DNA of 64,000 nt from Pyrenula massariospora (GCA_021030905.1 JAGFMI010000001.1:3244094-3308093), one strand, 5' to 3'. Positions 32,801-45,336 are shown, numbered from the stretch's first letter. Numbers and translations: made by a program. The notes: generated by a model not told the origin, from the sequence alone.

Positions 32801-35452
32801 CTTGAGTATTGTACTGACGAAAATCTAATGTGGGTTTGTCGGTCTTATTTGAGGTATAGAAGGTATAGACTCGGTTGCATAATCTAATAGAGCCTTCTCA
32901 CCATACTGCTGGTAAGTAGTAGCTCCTTAACACAATGTGGGTGAGAACGCTATCGTGAAACAATGCTCTAAATTAGGAGAGCACAATGCAATATGAACAT
33001 GTTTAGGCACTGGGGGATTTGTCATGAAATGAAAAGCGGGGAGTGAAAATCTCGTAAAGAGTTGAAGGGCGCTTCTGAGAAGGGATGAGAAGGAGAAGGC
33101 AAGTAGGGATCGATAAAGCAGCACGAACCAAAAGGCCTTGGTGGGAATATTGAGGAAAGATTCCGAATTGTCCGCACACGATGGGATCGTAGAGTTTTAT
33201 GGCGCACATGAATACTGTGGTCAGACCCTTTCGATCCGTTGAAGCGGTGGCGCTCATGAGAACGATACCACTCGTCTAACACTGCCTGCTGCCTGCATTG
33301 ACTACGATAGCCGCAAGAGTGAGATTAATAAATGATTGAGAGATGAGTGTCGATACATTGCAACTAAGATTGCTTGGAGATAGACCTGAAGATTCACGAA
33401 TGCGTGAAGCTGATATAAGTATAGTCATGTAATATGAGAAAGAAGCGTACATAGTAGATTGAGCTCCTTTGGGTTTTGCTCACTTTGCAGCGAGTCTTGG
33501 TATCTGAACCCGGTGGGATCTAGATCATGCAGTTGCGCGGCTGAAGGATTCGCCACCCCTGGAAGAAGCTTTGAGACTTCATTCATTCAGGGCCGGGTTT
33601 TCAGAGACACAAAGCTTGATAGCGGCCCGCGATCCGGATGCAACAACGTCTACCCTCAAACGGTTCTGTTCTGACTTGGCAGTCTAAGAAAGGTCAATTG
33701 GAATTCGCAGTTGAGGCGCGGACCCGTGTCTTCCGCTCATCTTAGCTTCGTAACTGAATCATTATCCCTGCAGGATCATGGTAAATGAAAGTCTTTATCG
33801 GTGGGTCTGGAGAAAAGGACAGAAGAAGTTCCTCGGCTGTCCGCGAAAGACAGAATCGCAATCCACCACATTTTTGGCCCCCTCAATCCTGGAATCAACT
33901 ATTCCCGCTTACATGTCTGAAGACAGCGACGGATCTCGGGCTTTTACAGGGCTGTTAGAGTATCATGATTACCCGATCATTCGTGGAGTTCTCAAGCAGA
34001 CACGTCTGATCACGCTCATGCAGCCAATATACGTACGGATTTGCAAAAGCTGCAAAAGATACAGGTCCTTACAGACCATTGATTTCGCAAGTCGCAGGTT
34101 GCAGTCTTGGAATCTGTGAAGCCCCTCCCCCAGATTGTGCATATCATGATGAAATTATAAGGCCACACTAACGCAGGCTACACGTTGTTCCAGGATTATT
34201 TCGTGGCGAGATGCTGCATTGGGACGGTGGTTCCTTGAAAAACAAGGGTAGCAGCCCATCCAAATGGATCTCGCCCTCACAGGGAGTGCCCGGATCTGAA
34301 GCGAGTCCGTCCATGCTCTGCCATCTGTGTTACGAAGCAGAAACTTTACCCCTGTATCAATCTTGCATTGAGCAACACTTGGTAGGTGATCCCAACAGCT
34401 ACAATTGGCCAATCTGAGACCATGCTCTGGGTGACCTTCATATAGACAGATGAAGTCGCAATGATGACGAATTTCGGTTGACCATGATCATGGTGGTCAG
34501 CAGTGCGTCTGCTTTGATAATTACAGGTTGCCCCTGCTTCAGTTGCCCATTCCTACGTCTTATTGGCCGCGGAAGCGGGAACATTGAACATTTCCTTTAG
34601 AAGTATCCATCGCTTTTCATGCTACAGATTGATAGACACCCCACCTTCCTGCCGTGGCGGAAGCTAAGACCAAACGTGTGCTTCTTCTCGGGCTAGCCCC
34701 ATAACGATCATTGGAAGACTTTGTCTGAGCTTTTACATTGAAATGATCAAGATCTGATTTATCAAGAATCATCCTTTGAAGATAAATGATCGTGGTCGTT
34801 GTGTCCCCATCCCCGAGACGGCCGCAAAGAGTGTCCAACGGATGCATTTCCCCTGGTCTTACGCTTGAACGCGAACCGTACCTTGCATGTGCAGAGCGAT
34901 GCAACACGCTAAGAGGGTATGGCCCGTCTAGCGGCCCGCAAATTCGGCGCCTCCTTCGACGGGCTCCAGCTAAGGCATCAGGGTTGGGAGCTAAATCTCG
35001 CGAGCACTTTAGCTTCCTGCACCTAGCTGAAGCGGATAATACCTACAATCTTGATGTCAAACTGTTTTACCCACCATTTTACAACCCTTCTCCGCACCAG
35101 AGACCACCAAGAGCATGGGCTCAAGGCTAGTGGCGGTGCTCTGCTGTGTTGAATTTGTATTGCTCAAGCCAAGAGGTAGGGTACTCCCCAGACCCCTGGA
35201 GAGAATGCTTGCTGAGAAGTGACAGTCACACCAAAGGCGCCATCCCACCCCTCCCGTGAATTTAAGGTTTTGAGAAATCTGGACCGGGGACTTGTTACCC
35301 AGGAACTGCAGATACAAAGCCTTATGTTCCCTCGACCAGTTGAGAGGTGCATCCTTGTGAACCCGTGTTAACGAACCGCTGGAATTCTCTGTAGAGCCTG
35401 TGGCTCTATTGTAAATTCTTGTTTGGCATCTTCTCTGTTCCACTCAACCAAC
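29830..35452. other. 5.6-kb gene-poor stretch
   Basis: No convincing gene, RNA or transposable element was recognised in 5.6 kb. Open frames are short, mostly lack ATG starts and have no known motif. The longest with an ATG is 113 codons at 33778-34119 (+) and is unrecognised. The final few hundred bases must include the promoter of the Pth11-like gene. This is where the dense core arrangement ends and the sparse subtelomeric arrangement begins. Confidence 0.5.
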
Positions 35453-36661
35453 ATGTCGTCTTCCTCCACGAAACCAAAGCCTCCCGACACCAACTTGGGC
35501 CCAGTCTTTCTCATTCTTACCTGCACGCTCACAGCCATTTCGTTGTCGGTCACTGCATTAAGATTATGGGTTCGCAAGGTCAATTACTACCTAGGATGGG
35601 ACGATTACTTGATTGGCGTCACTATGGCTCTCCTAATTACTCGGATGGGCCTTCAGGTGGCAAGCGTTAAACACGGGAATGGACGACATAGAGCCTATCT
35701 CGCCAAAGAAGAATATCAATGGGTTGTGATGGCTAATTTCTATACGATCTTCCTACTCTTCCCAACTCTTGGCCTACTTAAAATCTCAATCTGCTGTCTC
35801 TTGCTACGGATCAAGAATACGCCTAAGATCCGCCTTTTTATGTACATCATCATTGGAGGATTAGTCCTTACGAATATTGAGCCCTCAATCGTTATGCTTG
35901 CACAGTGTCGACCAATCGAGGCTTTCTGGAAGGGCCCGTCAAGCAAGTGTTGGCCTGCAGCTGTTAGAATCTACTCCATCTATTTCCAAGCTGGTTTGTT
36001 GACCTATCATTTGTGCGAATTCTATACTGACGATCTGAAGCCTACTCCATCCTCACTGATCTGATCTGTACTTTGCTGCCAATTGTTGTCGTTTGGAAAG
36101 TTCAAATCTCACTCAGGGACAAACTTTTGATCTGTGGGCTGATGAGCTTGGGCTTAGTGTAAGATACGGTTCCGAGAGGATGGAATGCTATAGCTGACTT
36201 TCCAAAGCGCGACTGTGAGCGCCGCAATTCGGGCATCCTCTTTAGGCATTTCGACATCTGATTTGTCATGGGACTACTGCATCTCCGCTATCTGGGCCAA
36301 CGTTGAACTTCATATGGGAATTATCGGCGCGAACTTGGCTTGCGGTCGCTCTATTCTTGCTTACTTTCGACATGGTCGCAATGCACCAACATCAAGGACC
36401 AACTACGGTAGCCATGGTCGGCCTACTTACGGTGGTGGATACGGAGGCGGGTACCTTCGATCCCAGGAACCGCAGTCTACGTTCCAGAGCACCTGTCGTC
36501 GCGGATCTTCGTCAAAGGAGAGCCAGGATAGTGAGATACCGTTGTACGGAGGTATCAAACAAACGACCGATGTTTCCGTGACTGAGCAACCAAGGAAGAT
36601 GCGTGCCTCGGAGACGTCATGGATGGAAGATCCCAAGCATGATGCGCCACACGCTGTCTAA
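35453..36661 (+). CDS. Pth11/SAT4-like integral membrane (rhodopsin-fold) protein
   Basis: Three exons (35453-35993, 36041-36158, 36208-36661) with 47- and 49-bp introns give 370 aa. The protein belongs to the large fungal family of seven-helix membrane proteins related to Pth11 receptors. Helix 1 is LGPVFLILTCTLTAISLSVT. The hallmark YYLGWDDYLIGVTMALLI begins helix 2 with the conserved DD pair. Helices continue with VVMANFYTIFLLFPTLGLLK, TDLICTLLPIVVVWKVQI and LICGLMSLGLVATVSAAIRA, ending with WANVELHMGIIGANLA. A Gly/Tyr-rich and Ser-rich cytoplasmic tail (about 275-370) follows. No N-terminal CFEM domain is present. Members act in surface or nutrient sensing in some fungi; the ligand here is unknown. 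It converges with the Dal5-type transporter 1.6 kb away. Confidence 0.87.
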
Positions 36662-38297
36662 GGCTCATGATCCGCCTACAAAACTTGTGACGGCCGAAAT
36701 TGGAGTTGGTGGATGACTACGAGTAGTGTATGATAAATGGGACATTTACGTATTTTGACAAAAAAGCAACCTAGTCAGGCGTATGGGCAGTTTGTTGTAT
36801 ATCATTCTGAGCCGTGGCCGTTTGCTTAATCCTGGTTTCGTCATGACATGTTTACATCTTCTATGTGACTCTCTCGAGCTTTAGTATACATCATTTGATG
36901 GTGGTATGGGAATAGAGAGATCCTAGCTACGCCGCATTTGCTTTAGATCTAATATTATCAATCTATCGCTGTGGTTCGAGGTCACGCTCTCAAAAGCATG
37001 CTGGGCTAAAAGGAAAGCTGGACGTCAAGCGTAGCAGCCAAGATGGGCGTTGTGGTTCCGTGGAGCATGGCCGACTGGATGCCCCATTATCTGTCATTCT
37101 GTCCGGCAAAAGTTGGCTACGTTTGTGACAGTGGCGTATGCTGCCCCACTGAAGGTCTCGACTCGTTCCCAAGAAGGTATTTTCTGGGGACTGTTATCAA
37201 CAAGGGTTCATCAGGGTGTTGGGGGGCCCTTTAGTACCTTGGCGGGGGGCTTTGGTTTGGACAATCACTCAAAGAAGAGGATGCGTCCAGGCAGTACCTA
37301 AAGAGAGAAATAGCGCCGAATAAGAGGGTCCCTTCCATGCTGGTAGGACGAACAGCTTGATCGTCCGTCTCAGATAGTTCGACGGCGTTGCTACCAAGTC
37401 TTTCTACCAAGCTCACGTTGCAGCGTACAATCCACAAGGGAGAGCAAAGACACCTTGGACACACCTGTGAATTTTGGCTTCTGCTTTCGATGGGTGGCGC
37501 ATTCTTGATACCCGAAAGCCTCCGTATTCTGACTTTGGCAGATTTTAGGTATTTCACGCGAGCTTGCTCCGGTTGTCCACCCGAGCGATCCGAACTTCAC
37601 CTTGCACTAATCTGTGATGGCGGCTGTGGTGGCTGCATAATCTTGAACGCCACAAAAACGTGGGGATAGCCACGAAATACATCGCCTCGAGCTTCTAGTT
37701 CAACGATCGACAACGACACTTTTTTACGCCACAAAAGGTTATCAGCCATGAACCTAATGAGTCCAGATCGTGAATAATGCCACTGAAGGATAGTCGCGAG
37801 GATTATTTCACCGCCTCGTCTCAGCTTTCAGGTTGTAAGCCACATCGGACCCATAACGGCTTCATCTCCATCTCCCAGACGCTCATCCGAATAGTCCACT
37901 GTATTGAAGGTCCAGATGTTTGATAGCGAGCCTCTCTGTACTAGCAGTTATCCAAATTGCCTGCATTGTGAAGACATCCTCGTCGTGCATCCCCGCATCA
38001 TCTACTCTGCATAAGCCCCTACCGTAGTCGCGCTCATCTCAGGTGCCTTGGGCTTTTTGTTCCTAGTGCTATCTTCCATGTTCTCCATTCTTCGCTCACA
38101 ATGATAACATCATCGTTTTTGGTGTTGGGGATTTCGCTTCCCATGTCACTTGCAATCATAAAGAGCTTATTTGTCGGAAAAGGCATGAAAGTGGGAGGAA
38201 GAGACAGAAAGGCTTCTTGCTAGATCAAAATAGGATTTCAATAAATTTTTGTATCATGTAACATTTAGCTTTTACAAGTCGCACGATAGACGCAGGA
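36662..38297. other. Convergent 3' intergenic region
   Basis: This 1.6-kb gap separates the 3' ends of the Pth11-like and Dal5-type genes. Short frames such as the one around 37043-37234 (+) show no known motif. No RNA or repeat was seen. Confidence 0.4.
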
Positions 38298-39946
38298 TCA
38301 AAGCGCATATCTGAAATCGGGATGCTTCTCTCCGAGGTCCTCCACAGCGACAGATTCGTACCCAATACGAGCTTCACTGCCTTGCTTATCTCGAGAGCGA
38401 TTGGCCATCAGAAGTGCGAAGTACATGCCAGTCATAATTATGGTGGCAGCCAAAGTGAGACCTAAGCCAACCGAGAACCCGGTGAGAAACTTCGGTGTTT
38501 CCTTTGTGATGAAGACATTCGAGGAGACGAATGATCCACAGTTCCCAAAGCCGATAAGGACACCTAGGCCGATGTTCCTTTTATAGCCTTTGCCAAGGTT
38601 GATGGCCAGCCAAACCGTCATAAGCGGCATTATAACATCAGGCCCTGCAGTGAGAAAGAACATGCCAAGATATCTGACGCCCGCAGCCTTTGGCTGAGCC
38701 ATCTCGATTGCAGATCCGATAATGGTGGAAGTCATGCCGAGCATCATGAAGAAGTAACGCTGGCCGAGCTTCTCCGCAGCGAATGCGCATGCAAGGGAGA
38801 AGCATGCTGCAACGACGTAGACTGGTACGGTATGGATCTGAGCGCCTTGGGAAGTGTAGCCCAGACCTTTGAGGACAGTCGGCTGGAAATTGATGACCGA
38901 GGAAGCGACTTCCTGGGCTGTGAAGTAAATGAAGGTTCTGCGTGGAGTTAGCGCCGAAAACAATTAGAGCGAGGCGAATTACGAGGTCCAGATTTTCCAA
39001 TCTGATAGGTGATCTAATAGTCGAACCTTGTCGTGTTTCACGTTTGCGCCGTCCGCTCTAAGCCGGGCGAGCAGGACAGCTTTCTCTTGGGGTGTGAAGA
39101 TCTTGCTATCTTCTGGAAATGGGAAAATTATGAACCATGAGACAATGGCCACAAGGACAGTGAAGGCTCCCTCAAGGATAAAGATCCTGAAATCGTTAGA
39201 CTTAGAAGCCAAGCGCTATTGAATTGCGTACCAGCGCCAACCACCATAGCCAGCGACGCCAGCCATATTGGAAATTGCATTTGCCAACAGCTGCAAGGGT
39301 CAGTCTGAAGTCAAACCGCCAGTGAGTTAGATTCATACCCCATTGAAAGCCCCGGCGGTGATTGAAGCGCTAAAGAAAAGCGTGTAGCGTCGAAGGTACT
39401 CATTTTGCTTATAATAGCAGCCGATTAGATAAGCACAGCTCGGCACGAAACCTGCTTCACAAATCCCTTCCAGAAACCTGCAGACAACAAGTCCAGCGTA
39501 GCTTTTGGTAACGCCCTGGCCAATGACGAGAAAACCTAAATGTTGTTAACGAATGTCGCGATTTTATATGTTGAATATTTCGCACCCCAAAAGAATATCA
39601 TAGCCGAAAGCGACTTTGGTCCGAGCTTCTTGAAAAGAAGATTTGCTGGTACCGCGAAGAGTACATATGAAAGCGTGAAGACCCATACGGCTGTGTTGTA
39701 GTCGCTGCCTTTTAAGTTCAAATCCTTTACCATTCCTGCAATTTTGGCATTTCCGATATTGCCTCGATCAACGAAGCTGACAAGGAAAAGAAACCAAAGA
39801 ATCGGCACAAGCTGGAAATCGATCTTTCGCAGTACTCGTCTCTCAATCTGCGGATCGATATCCACCAGGGCTTCATCGGCCTCGAAAGACTTGGAAGATT
39901 TGGGTGATTGTACGGAGACGTCAACAGCCTCCTTTTCGACTGACAT
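38298..39946 (-). CDS. MFS transporter, Dal5/allantoate permease-type anion:cation symporter
   Basis: Five exons (39586-39946, 39339-39535, 39232-39290, 38983-39186, 38298-38937) with introns of 45-50 bp give 486 aa. Plasma-membrane proton-coupled uptake of organic anions; the family includes carriers for allantoate, nicotinate, pantothenate, biotin-related compounds and sugar acids. The N-terminal cytoplasmic segment (1-45) is acidic. TM1 ends with the family signature SFVDRGNIGNAKIAG at about 57-71. Other conserved pieces are RFLEGICEAGFVPSCAYLIG, NAISNMAGVAGYGGWRWIFI (rebuilt across an intron) and the mid-loop PEDSKIFTPQEKAVLLARLR. Twelve membrane segments are plausible. The start ATG at 39946 replaces a longer TTG-initiated frame. 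The substrate cannot be predicted. Confidence 0.93.
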
Positions 39947-42246
39947 GATGGAAAGGGAGAAATTGCACAACGGAGAAAGGTAGGAACAGTAGCAACAAGG
40001 AAGAAGAAAATCTGGTGATAGACCACAGGATATAACACCTAGCTATACTCTGTCCAACTATGAAATTGCAGGCCTATCGGGCCAAGTGATACAGAGACAT
40101 TTAGCCTCTGGGCTGGAATGTGTGCTTTTGTCAGGTAACGGGTAAGCGCAGGGAGACTAAAATTCGGTAGATCTCAAGTTCGAAAGGCTGACGAGGGAGG
40201 CTCGTAGATTCATGCAGATTCCGTGGCAGGGGAGACCGTCTAGAAGATTGTCGGCGTATCAAACACCTGCAACACGAGAGATCAGCCGCTAAAGCTTTGG
40301 CGGCATGAGAGCTTCTCATTGGCAGGATGTAACGTCTTGGATCTAGCTCCACACTTTTGATGGAGACATGCTACTGTACCTATGGAGCAATAAGTGCGAC
40401 TTTATTGCGACAGCGATAAGGGTGAGTTTTGGCAAAAGTCAAGGTTTTCCCCGGTGCGAAGCTGAAATGCAAATCGGCAGCGCCGCGTCGTTGGCTCCAC
40501 TTGATGGACAGTCCCCGGGAGGACTAACAGGGGGCTGAAGGGCCTTTTCCTCCCGGCAGTTGGCGGGGGAGGCGGTATGTCAACTGGTTAAGATACTGGC
40601 GTCCCGGCTTGCAGTAGTAACACGCGGCCATGGTCTATAGGTCTGGTGTAGTCTGCACAGTCAGGGTCTGAAAATCCTTTTGGTTTGTATAGACGTGAAT
40701 GCTGATCAAAGAGATGCATTCCTTCCTTGGCGGTCGTGGCCATGATTGCTGAGGCTGTTGCAGAATTCTAATGTTGGGCGGGGATCTTCTCATCGGGAAT
40801 ACATGACGAATATTATTGTCGGTAGTAGTAGGATACAGAGACGGCGGACATGGAATTGCTGGAGTCAATTTTCCGCGCGTGGGGGCGGAGATAGGGCTTG
40901 GCAATGGTGTCGCGGTTTCAGATGTCACCGTCAACTTTACGTGAAGCGAGAGATTCTAGAAGCATCAACAGCCCACTTTGAGGCGTCCTTGGTGCAAAGG
41001 CGACGCTTCATTGCAGGCAATTCCTGTCCGATGTCTTCTTGTCCTGATTTGATGCGCTCGTGCTGTTCTCTTTCACAGCGTGAGGCATCATGTTGTGACA
41101 GCCACGGAGTGCGCTGAACTGTTCGTGATAGTTGCAGGAGTAGGCTCACCCAAGCAACGATTCTTCGAAACTCAGCGCACAAAGGGCCATGCGGAGACTA
41201 TATTACAACGACAGATAAAGGTAAGCATCGCGGAGTGCACTCTGAAATGACGATGATTTCTGTGCTGTGGAAACCTATTGATTGGAGGTGGATGAAGACC
41301 CACGGTCTGAAGCGAAAGGTTTTTGCAACTCATACTTGGGGCTAAATGTATCGTCTAAAGCCTGGTACTCAACGCCTGGTCGAGAGAGAAGTCATAAGAA
41401 GACGTGCCATTCCTGCAGAGAACATTTCCCCGTCGAGGTCGTTAAGCATCGGTGAAGGTCCATCAACCCTGGAGCCGCAATATTCAACTCAACCTCCGCA
41501 CTTCAACCGTCGGACTCTACCTAGCAAAGGAGCGACTGCCATCGTGGTTTACATACTCTACCAGGTATTTCTCAGCCATTACCCCTATCAGCAATCTTAG
41601 GTTGTCGTTAACCGCTTTGCTCTAGCTGTCTCGCTCGCCAGCAATGACTACCTTTTTGGCCAGGCCACTCCTCCGGCTCCCCAGTCACCTCTTAGACTTT
41701 TGCCCCAACCGAGAATCATTGTGTAGCAAGAGCGGGACTAAAATAAGGCTGGTACACACTTCATAACAGCACGGAAACACTCGCAAAGCCCATTCATAAC
41801 GAAATGAAAGGTCACACATATTAGCATCAGATCAGGAGTCTACTGGAGGCCGAGACGCGGCGGGTTTATATTCCCCTCTAGAATTTTTCAATAGCGCCTC
41901 CAGAAGTGGATTTCGGCATTAATTGCTCACAACGACCAAGACATGGTTAGGAAGACTTTGGAGCGCATAGATTGATTAGTCTCCAAGGTTACGTTGTGGA
42001 GATCGCACGTAAACCTTACAGTGCTTTGAAAATTTCGAATTGCTCCAACCCACGGCGAAGGCGCGACATCTATAGGTCTACGACATTGCTCAAGACGCAA
42101 AACATCACTCTCCGGACCGCAATATACCATCAACTATCGATTTCACATACACTCTCATTCTGCCCGAAAGTATTATCTGGCACGAGCCTTAGCGTGGCTA
42201 CATATTTTGGTCTAAACTCGAGAATGCGACGATGTCAGCGAGGTAT
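39947..42246. other. Gene-poor stretch upstream of the Dal5-type transporter
   Basis: About 2.3 kb without a convincing gene. It contains the transporter promoter and, 570 bp upstream of its ATG, a 9-bp inverted repeat (CCGGGAGGA at 40515-40523 and TCCTCCCGG at 40548-40556). Confidence 0.4.
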
Positions 42247-42490
42247 TCAAAATAGTTGCGCTATTTCAACGACATGCAGTAGTGTCTCTCCGCATTTTTT
42301 GCGAACGTCTGGAAATTTCGCGCCCAGCAGATTTCGCATTAGGCTGATTGACCATTTTGCGGCTACGCGATGGATAACCAGATTCCCGTTGGCATCTGCA
42401 AGGGACAATCTCGCTGCATTGAAGAGGAGAACGCCGAAAAGACACCGGGATAGCGACGTAAGTGTCACCTCAAATTTCGCGATTGATCGT
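42247..42490 (-). pseudogene. Fragment of an ankyrin-repeat gene (relic)
   Basis: On the minus strand an 80-residue open stretch contains an ankyrin-like repeat, SLADANGNLVIHRVAAKWSI then LLGAKFPDVRKKCGETLLHV. The usual pattern G-N-T-x-L-H-x-A-A and G-x-T-x-L-H is recognisable but altered. Translation in this and adjacent frames meets stops within a few codons downstream, and no upstream exon or start is evident. It is most likely a leftover of a larger ankyrin protein gene, common in subtelomeres of filamentous fungi. A chance resemblance is possible. Confidence 0.35.
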
Positions 42491-44320
42491 TTGCGCATAG
42501 TTGGGACCTCGTCAAATCACTTCAAAGCAACCTTTTGACCTCTCGTCACAAAATTAACGCAGGCTGATCGTATAATGATTTCTTTCTAGGAAGAACTACT
42601 TAAGGACACGTAGATCCTCGACAAGAGATAGATTGCCCGATCATAGATCTGGCTAGCCATCATGAGCGTGGACTGGAGGATGTTTTCGGAGCTAAGAATT
42701 TCGAGGCGCTCAATGCTAAAGAAGCCGTTTGGAATTGTCTCAAAGAGTAGTAGCTGGGAAATGCGGTGAACGCCTTCTGTCTTGATTTGGTCACAGCCTT
42801 GCGTTTGACCCTTTATAACCTTACTACAAGCTTTGTGCATAGAATCAGATTTGCGGCTGATATCGTGTGCTGCATCATTACTGGACAGCTGGGAGGGGAA
42901 ATATCGTACCCTTCAGGACAAATTAGGCAGAGAAGTTCTTTCAACTGCGCAGTGAACCTACCTGGCCAGACCTCTCTCATAATGAGCACAACAGCTATCG
43001 TCCTGTCACTGCCTTGGACATTGGATTATTAGTCGGTGGATGGAAATATTGCGTCCTCTCGCTTCGCCGTAAATGTTCCCTTCTTGCTCCCTTTATAGTT
43101 TGTAACCTTGTTTATTTACCCCACCGGGCAAAGACCAGATCTCTCTTCAAGTGTTCTCCTGGAAATTTCATAACATTATTATCTCTATAGCTTAGCGCTC
43201 TATCTCCGATAATTTCTACTACGAACGATCTCTCCCAACAATCCCTTACTTTCAAGTGGCTCTTCCCTTCCTTCGGTCTTTATTCATCTCTCTCGACACG
43301 ATGCATATTCGGTAACGCTCCGTGAACGATATTAAGATCGTAGGAGAATTACGAGAATGAGAGTATCTTGCGACGCATCATCGACCGTGAAGCAGTGTCC
43401 CATCATGGCAATAATTAAGAACGCGGCGTGGCTACAGTACCATGTGCGCTATAGGCCACAAGAGATGCGCACAAGATAATGACCATGTCAGTATATGTAT
43501 TTTAGCTGCTACGTTGTCAACGTTCGTTTGCACTCTGGATCGTTCCTTTGGAATGTGTTGTCTTAGGTACTGGTAAGACTAGTCGCATCAGATGTTGTTG
43601 AGCGAAGGCAATAGGAATGGAGTGGTGGCTAGAACCGTCTCTTTCCATTTACCAAGTGCGTTTTACGTAGCCTTACAAAAGCTCATGGTGTTTATGTGAC
43701 TTTCATAGGATCAGGTAGCCGGACGCAGGCAAAGAAGCGGGAGGAGCCAGAGCGTTCACTTAGCTTTCGGAGCCTTTTGTTACGGCCCTTGAGCTGAAGA
43801 GTAGGTGCGCCTTGCTGGGAACCTCATGATACGCTGGCTACTAGAAGCGGTAATCAGTTGAAACCATAGCACTGGGGACAAATTTGCGGCTCATGAAAGT
43901 GTACAGGTTGAAACCGAAGTTTGGAGATCCCATAGGCTTGGACAAAATCCTTCGGATCATCGCTCGGGGGCTCAGCCACAACGGCGATGAGCATTTTCAG
44001 CGGGGAGTGTTCGAACGATGGAATGATGATTCTAGATCTCGCGTCGCATAACCTTCAATTCTAAAATTCCTTTTCACTACCTCAAGTCCCCTCTCACAGA
44101 CCAAGCTCACTAGCCCCAGCGATTCTCTTCTCTACTAGGCAAATAGGGACCGACGTCTCCGCTCCTCCTTCTCAAAACGGTCGACACCTGGAATGGATGG
44201 GACCTCCTGTCGCGTTTAGCATCCACGCCAACGCTCAAATAGGAACTCTGCAGCCAGCTCAAGTTCTATTCATGGACCTGGCATATCAGACCTCTTATTG
44301 TAGAATAGCTGTACAGGGGA
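42491..44320. other. Gene-poor stretch
   Basis: About 1.8 kb with no recognisable coding sequence, RNA or repeat. Composition is moderately AT-rich with many stops in all frames. Confidence 0.4.
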
Positions 44321-44328
44321 ACAATAGT

Positions 44329-44336
44329 CTATATAA
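44329..44336 (+). promoter_or_regulatory. Candidate TATA box of the small secreted protein gene
   Basis: CTATATAATCC lies about 140 bp before the ATG at 44475, a usual distance for a fungal TATA element with a leader of roughly 100 nt. Position and sequence fit; no experimental start site is known. Confidence 0.45.
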
Positions 44337-44474
44337 TCCCAATGTTCCCTCGCTTTAAGACGCAGTTCATTATTCCGATCAACACCACACCTTAGTCAAA
44401 AGATCGAAAAGGCTGCTTGACATCTAGCATCAGACCTCAGTTTGCAATTATCCTAACCATACCGCTATCTCAAA

Positions 44475-44807
44475 ATGCAACTCTCCGCTGCTCTTACTTT
44501 CTTCTCAATCTCCTTCGCTCTTGCCGCACCAGCAACAGAGAAGCGTGATGCTCAAATTGCTGTAGGTTTCGAGAATGATCGGCTGTGCATTAGCCAAAAG
44601 CTAATGGAGACTTTTAGGGCTGCAGTGTCGCTGAAAACGCATGCATGTTTGCGGACGGAGTGGCCATCTCCTGCGACCCAGCGACTCCAGTAAGCGGTAC
44701 TCATTGCGTTTATCGGACTGCGCTGACAATTCTTCTTCTAGTGTCCTGCCGATCAGGCTTTATGCACTGTGACAAACCCGCCATACGCGAATTGCCAGGG
44801 ATTTTAG
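44475..44807 (+). CDS. Small secreted cysteine-rich protein with a two-fold cysteine repeat
   Basis: Three exons (44475-44561, 44618-44689, 44742-44807) with 56- and 52-bp introns, both phase 0, give 74 aa. A signal peptide covers about residues 1-17 (MQLSAALTFFSISFALA). A pro-segment APATEKR ends in a KR Kex2-type site, leaving a mature peptide of about 49 aa beginning DAQIAGCS. It has six cysteines in the order C-x6-C-x9-C-x5-C-x6-C-x9-C, i.e. two copies of C-x6-C-x9-C. Copy 1 (CSVAENACMFADGVAISC) is encoded by exon 2 and copy 2 (CPADQALCTVTNPPYANC) by exon 3. Size, secretion, processing and even cysteine count are typical of effector-like or antimicrobial-like fungal peptides, but I recognise no named family and assign no activity. 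Confidence 0.8.
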
Positions 44808-45014
44808 ACGATTTTATCGCAGAAGGAGAGAAGGAGGGCGGTTAAGGTGTGAGAGATAGCGGCTAATGTAGGGGAGAGCAAGGAAAAGAGATACCGAGAG
44901 TTGGTGTGGCTGTGAGATGTTAATTTATATGACTACATGTACTTGTAGATATGCTGAAAATTTCTGTACAAAACTTTTCTCACTGTCTCGTGGTGTTCTA
45001 CATTATTCTCGAAG

Positions 45015-45020
45015 AATAAA
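45015..45020 (+). terminator. Candidate polyadenylation signal of the small secreted protein gene
   Basis: AATAAA occurs about 210 bp after the stop codon at 44807. It is the best match to a 3'-end signal in this AT-rich stretch. Fungal signals are degenerate, so this is only suggestive. Confidence 0.3.
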
Positions 45021-45336
45021 AGCTGACCACAAATTTGTTTGTTTGTGTGTCCTTGCGGATGATGATTGATTTTACCTCATCAGCTAGAGAATGTCAGCCG
45101 AGTCTCTTTTCAGAAGCATTGCGAGAATACAATGTGTAATGTCTGGTAAATTTGCCGGAGCGCGTTGCGCTATACCACTGCAACTTGAAATGTCTTCACG
45201 GCCGGCAGAAACGTCTTTGACTCGTGTTTGGCAGCGCTTTAGCAGCATACTTTAGCTGGCTTAAAATAACTTGAATGATAAAAATACCAGCAAGTGGGTT
45301 AAGATAATGCGTATATAGAATTCCTCCAAAAGTTAT

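Noticed and set aside
33778-34119. 113-codon ORF with ATG on the plus strand
   Set aside because: Composition is not protein-like throughout, no domain is recognised and no splice extension improves it.
36990-37240. Cys-containing short frames on both strands (possible second small secreted protein)
   Set aside because: No signal peptide, no consistent frame and no splice sites giving a coherent product.
41972-42538. 188-codon open frame on the plus strand
   Set aside because: It is antisense to the ankyrin-like fragment and rich in Ser/Arg; the minus-strand reading is the more protein-like one.
30000-43000. Search for transposons, CRISPR-like arrays or rRNA in the gene-poor region
   Set aside because: No reverse transcriptase, transposase, integrase, regularly spaced repeats or rRNA-like sequence could be recognised by eye.
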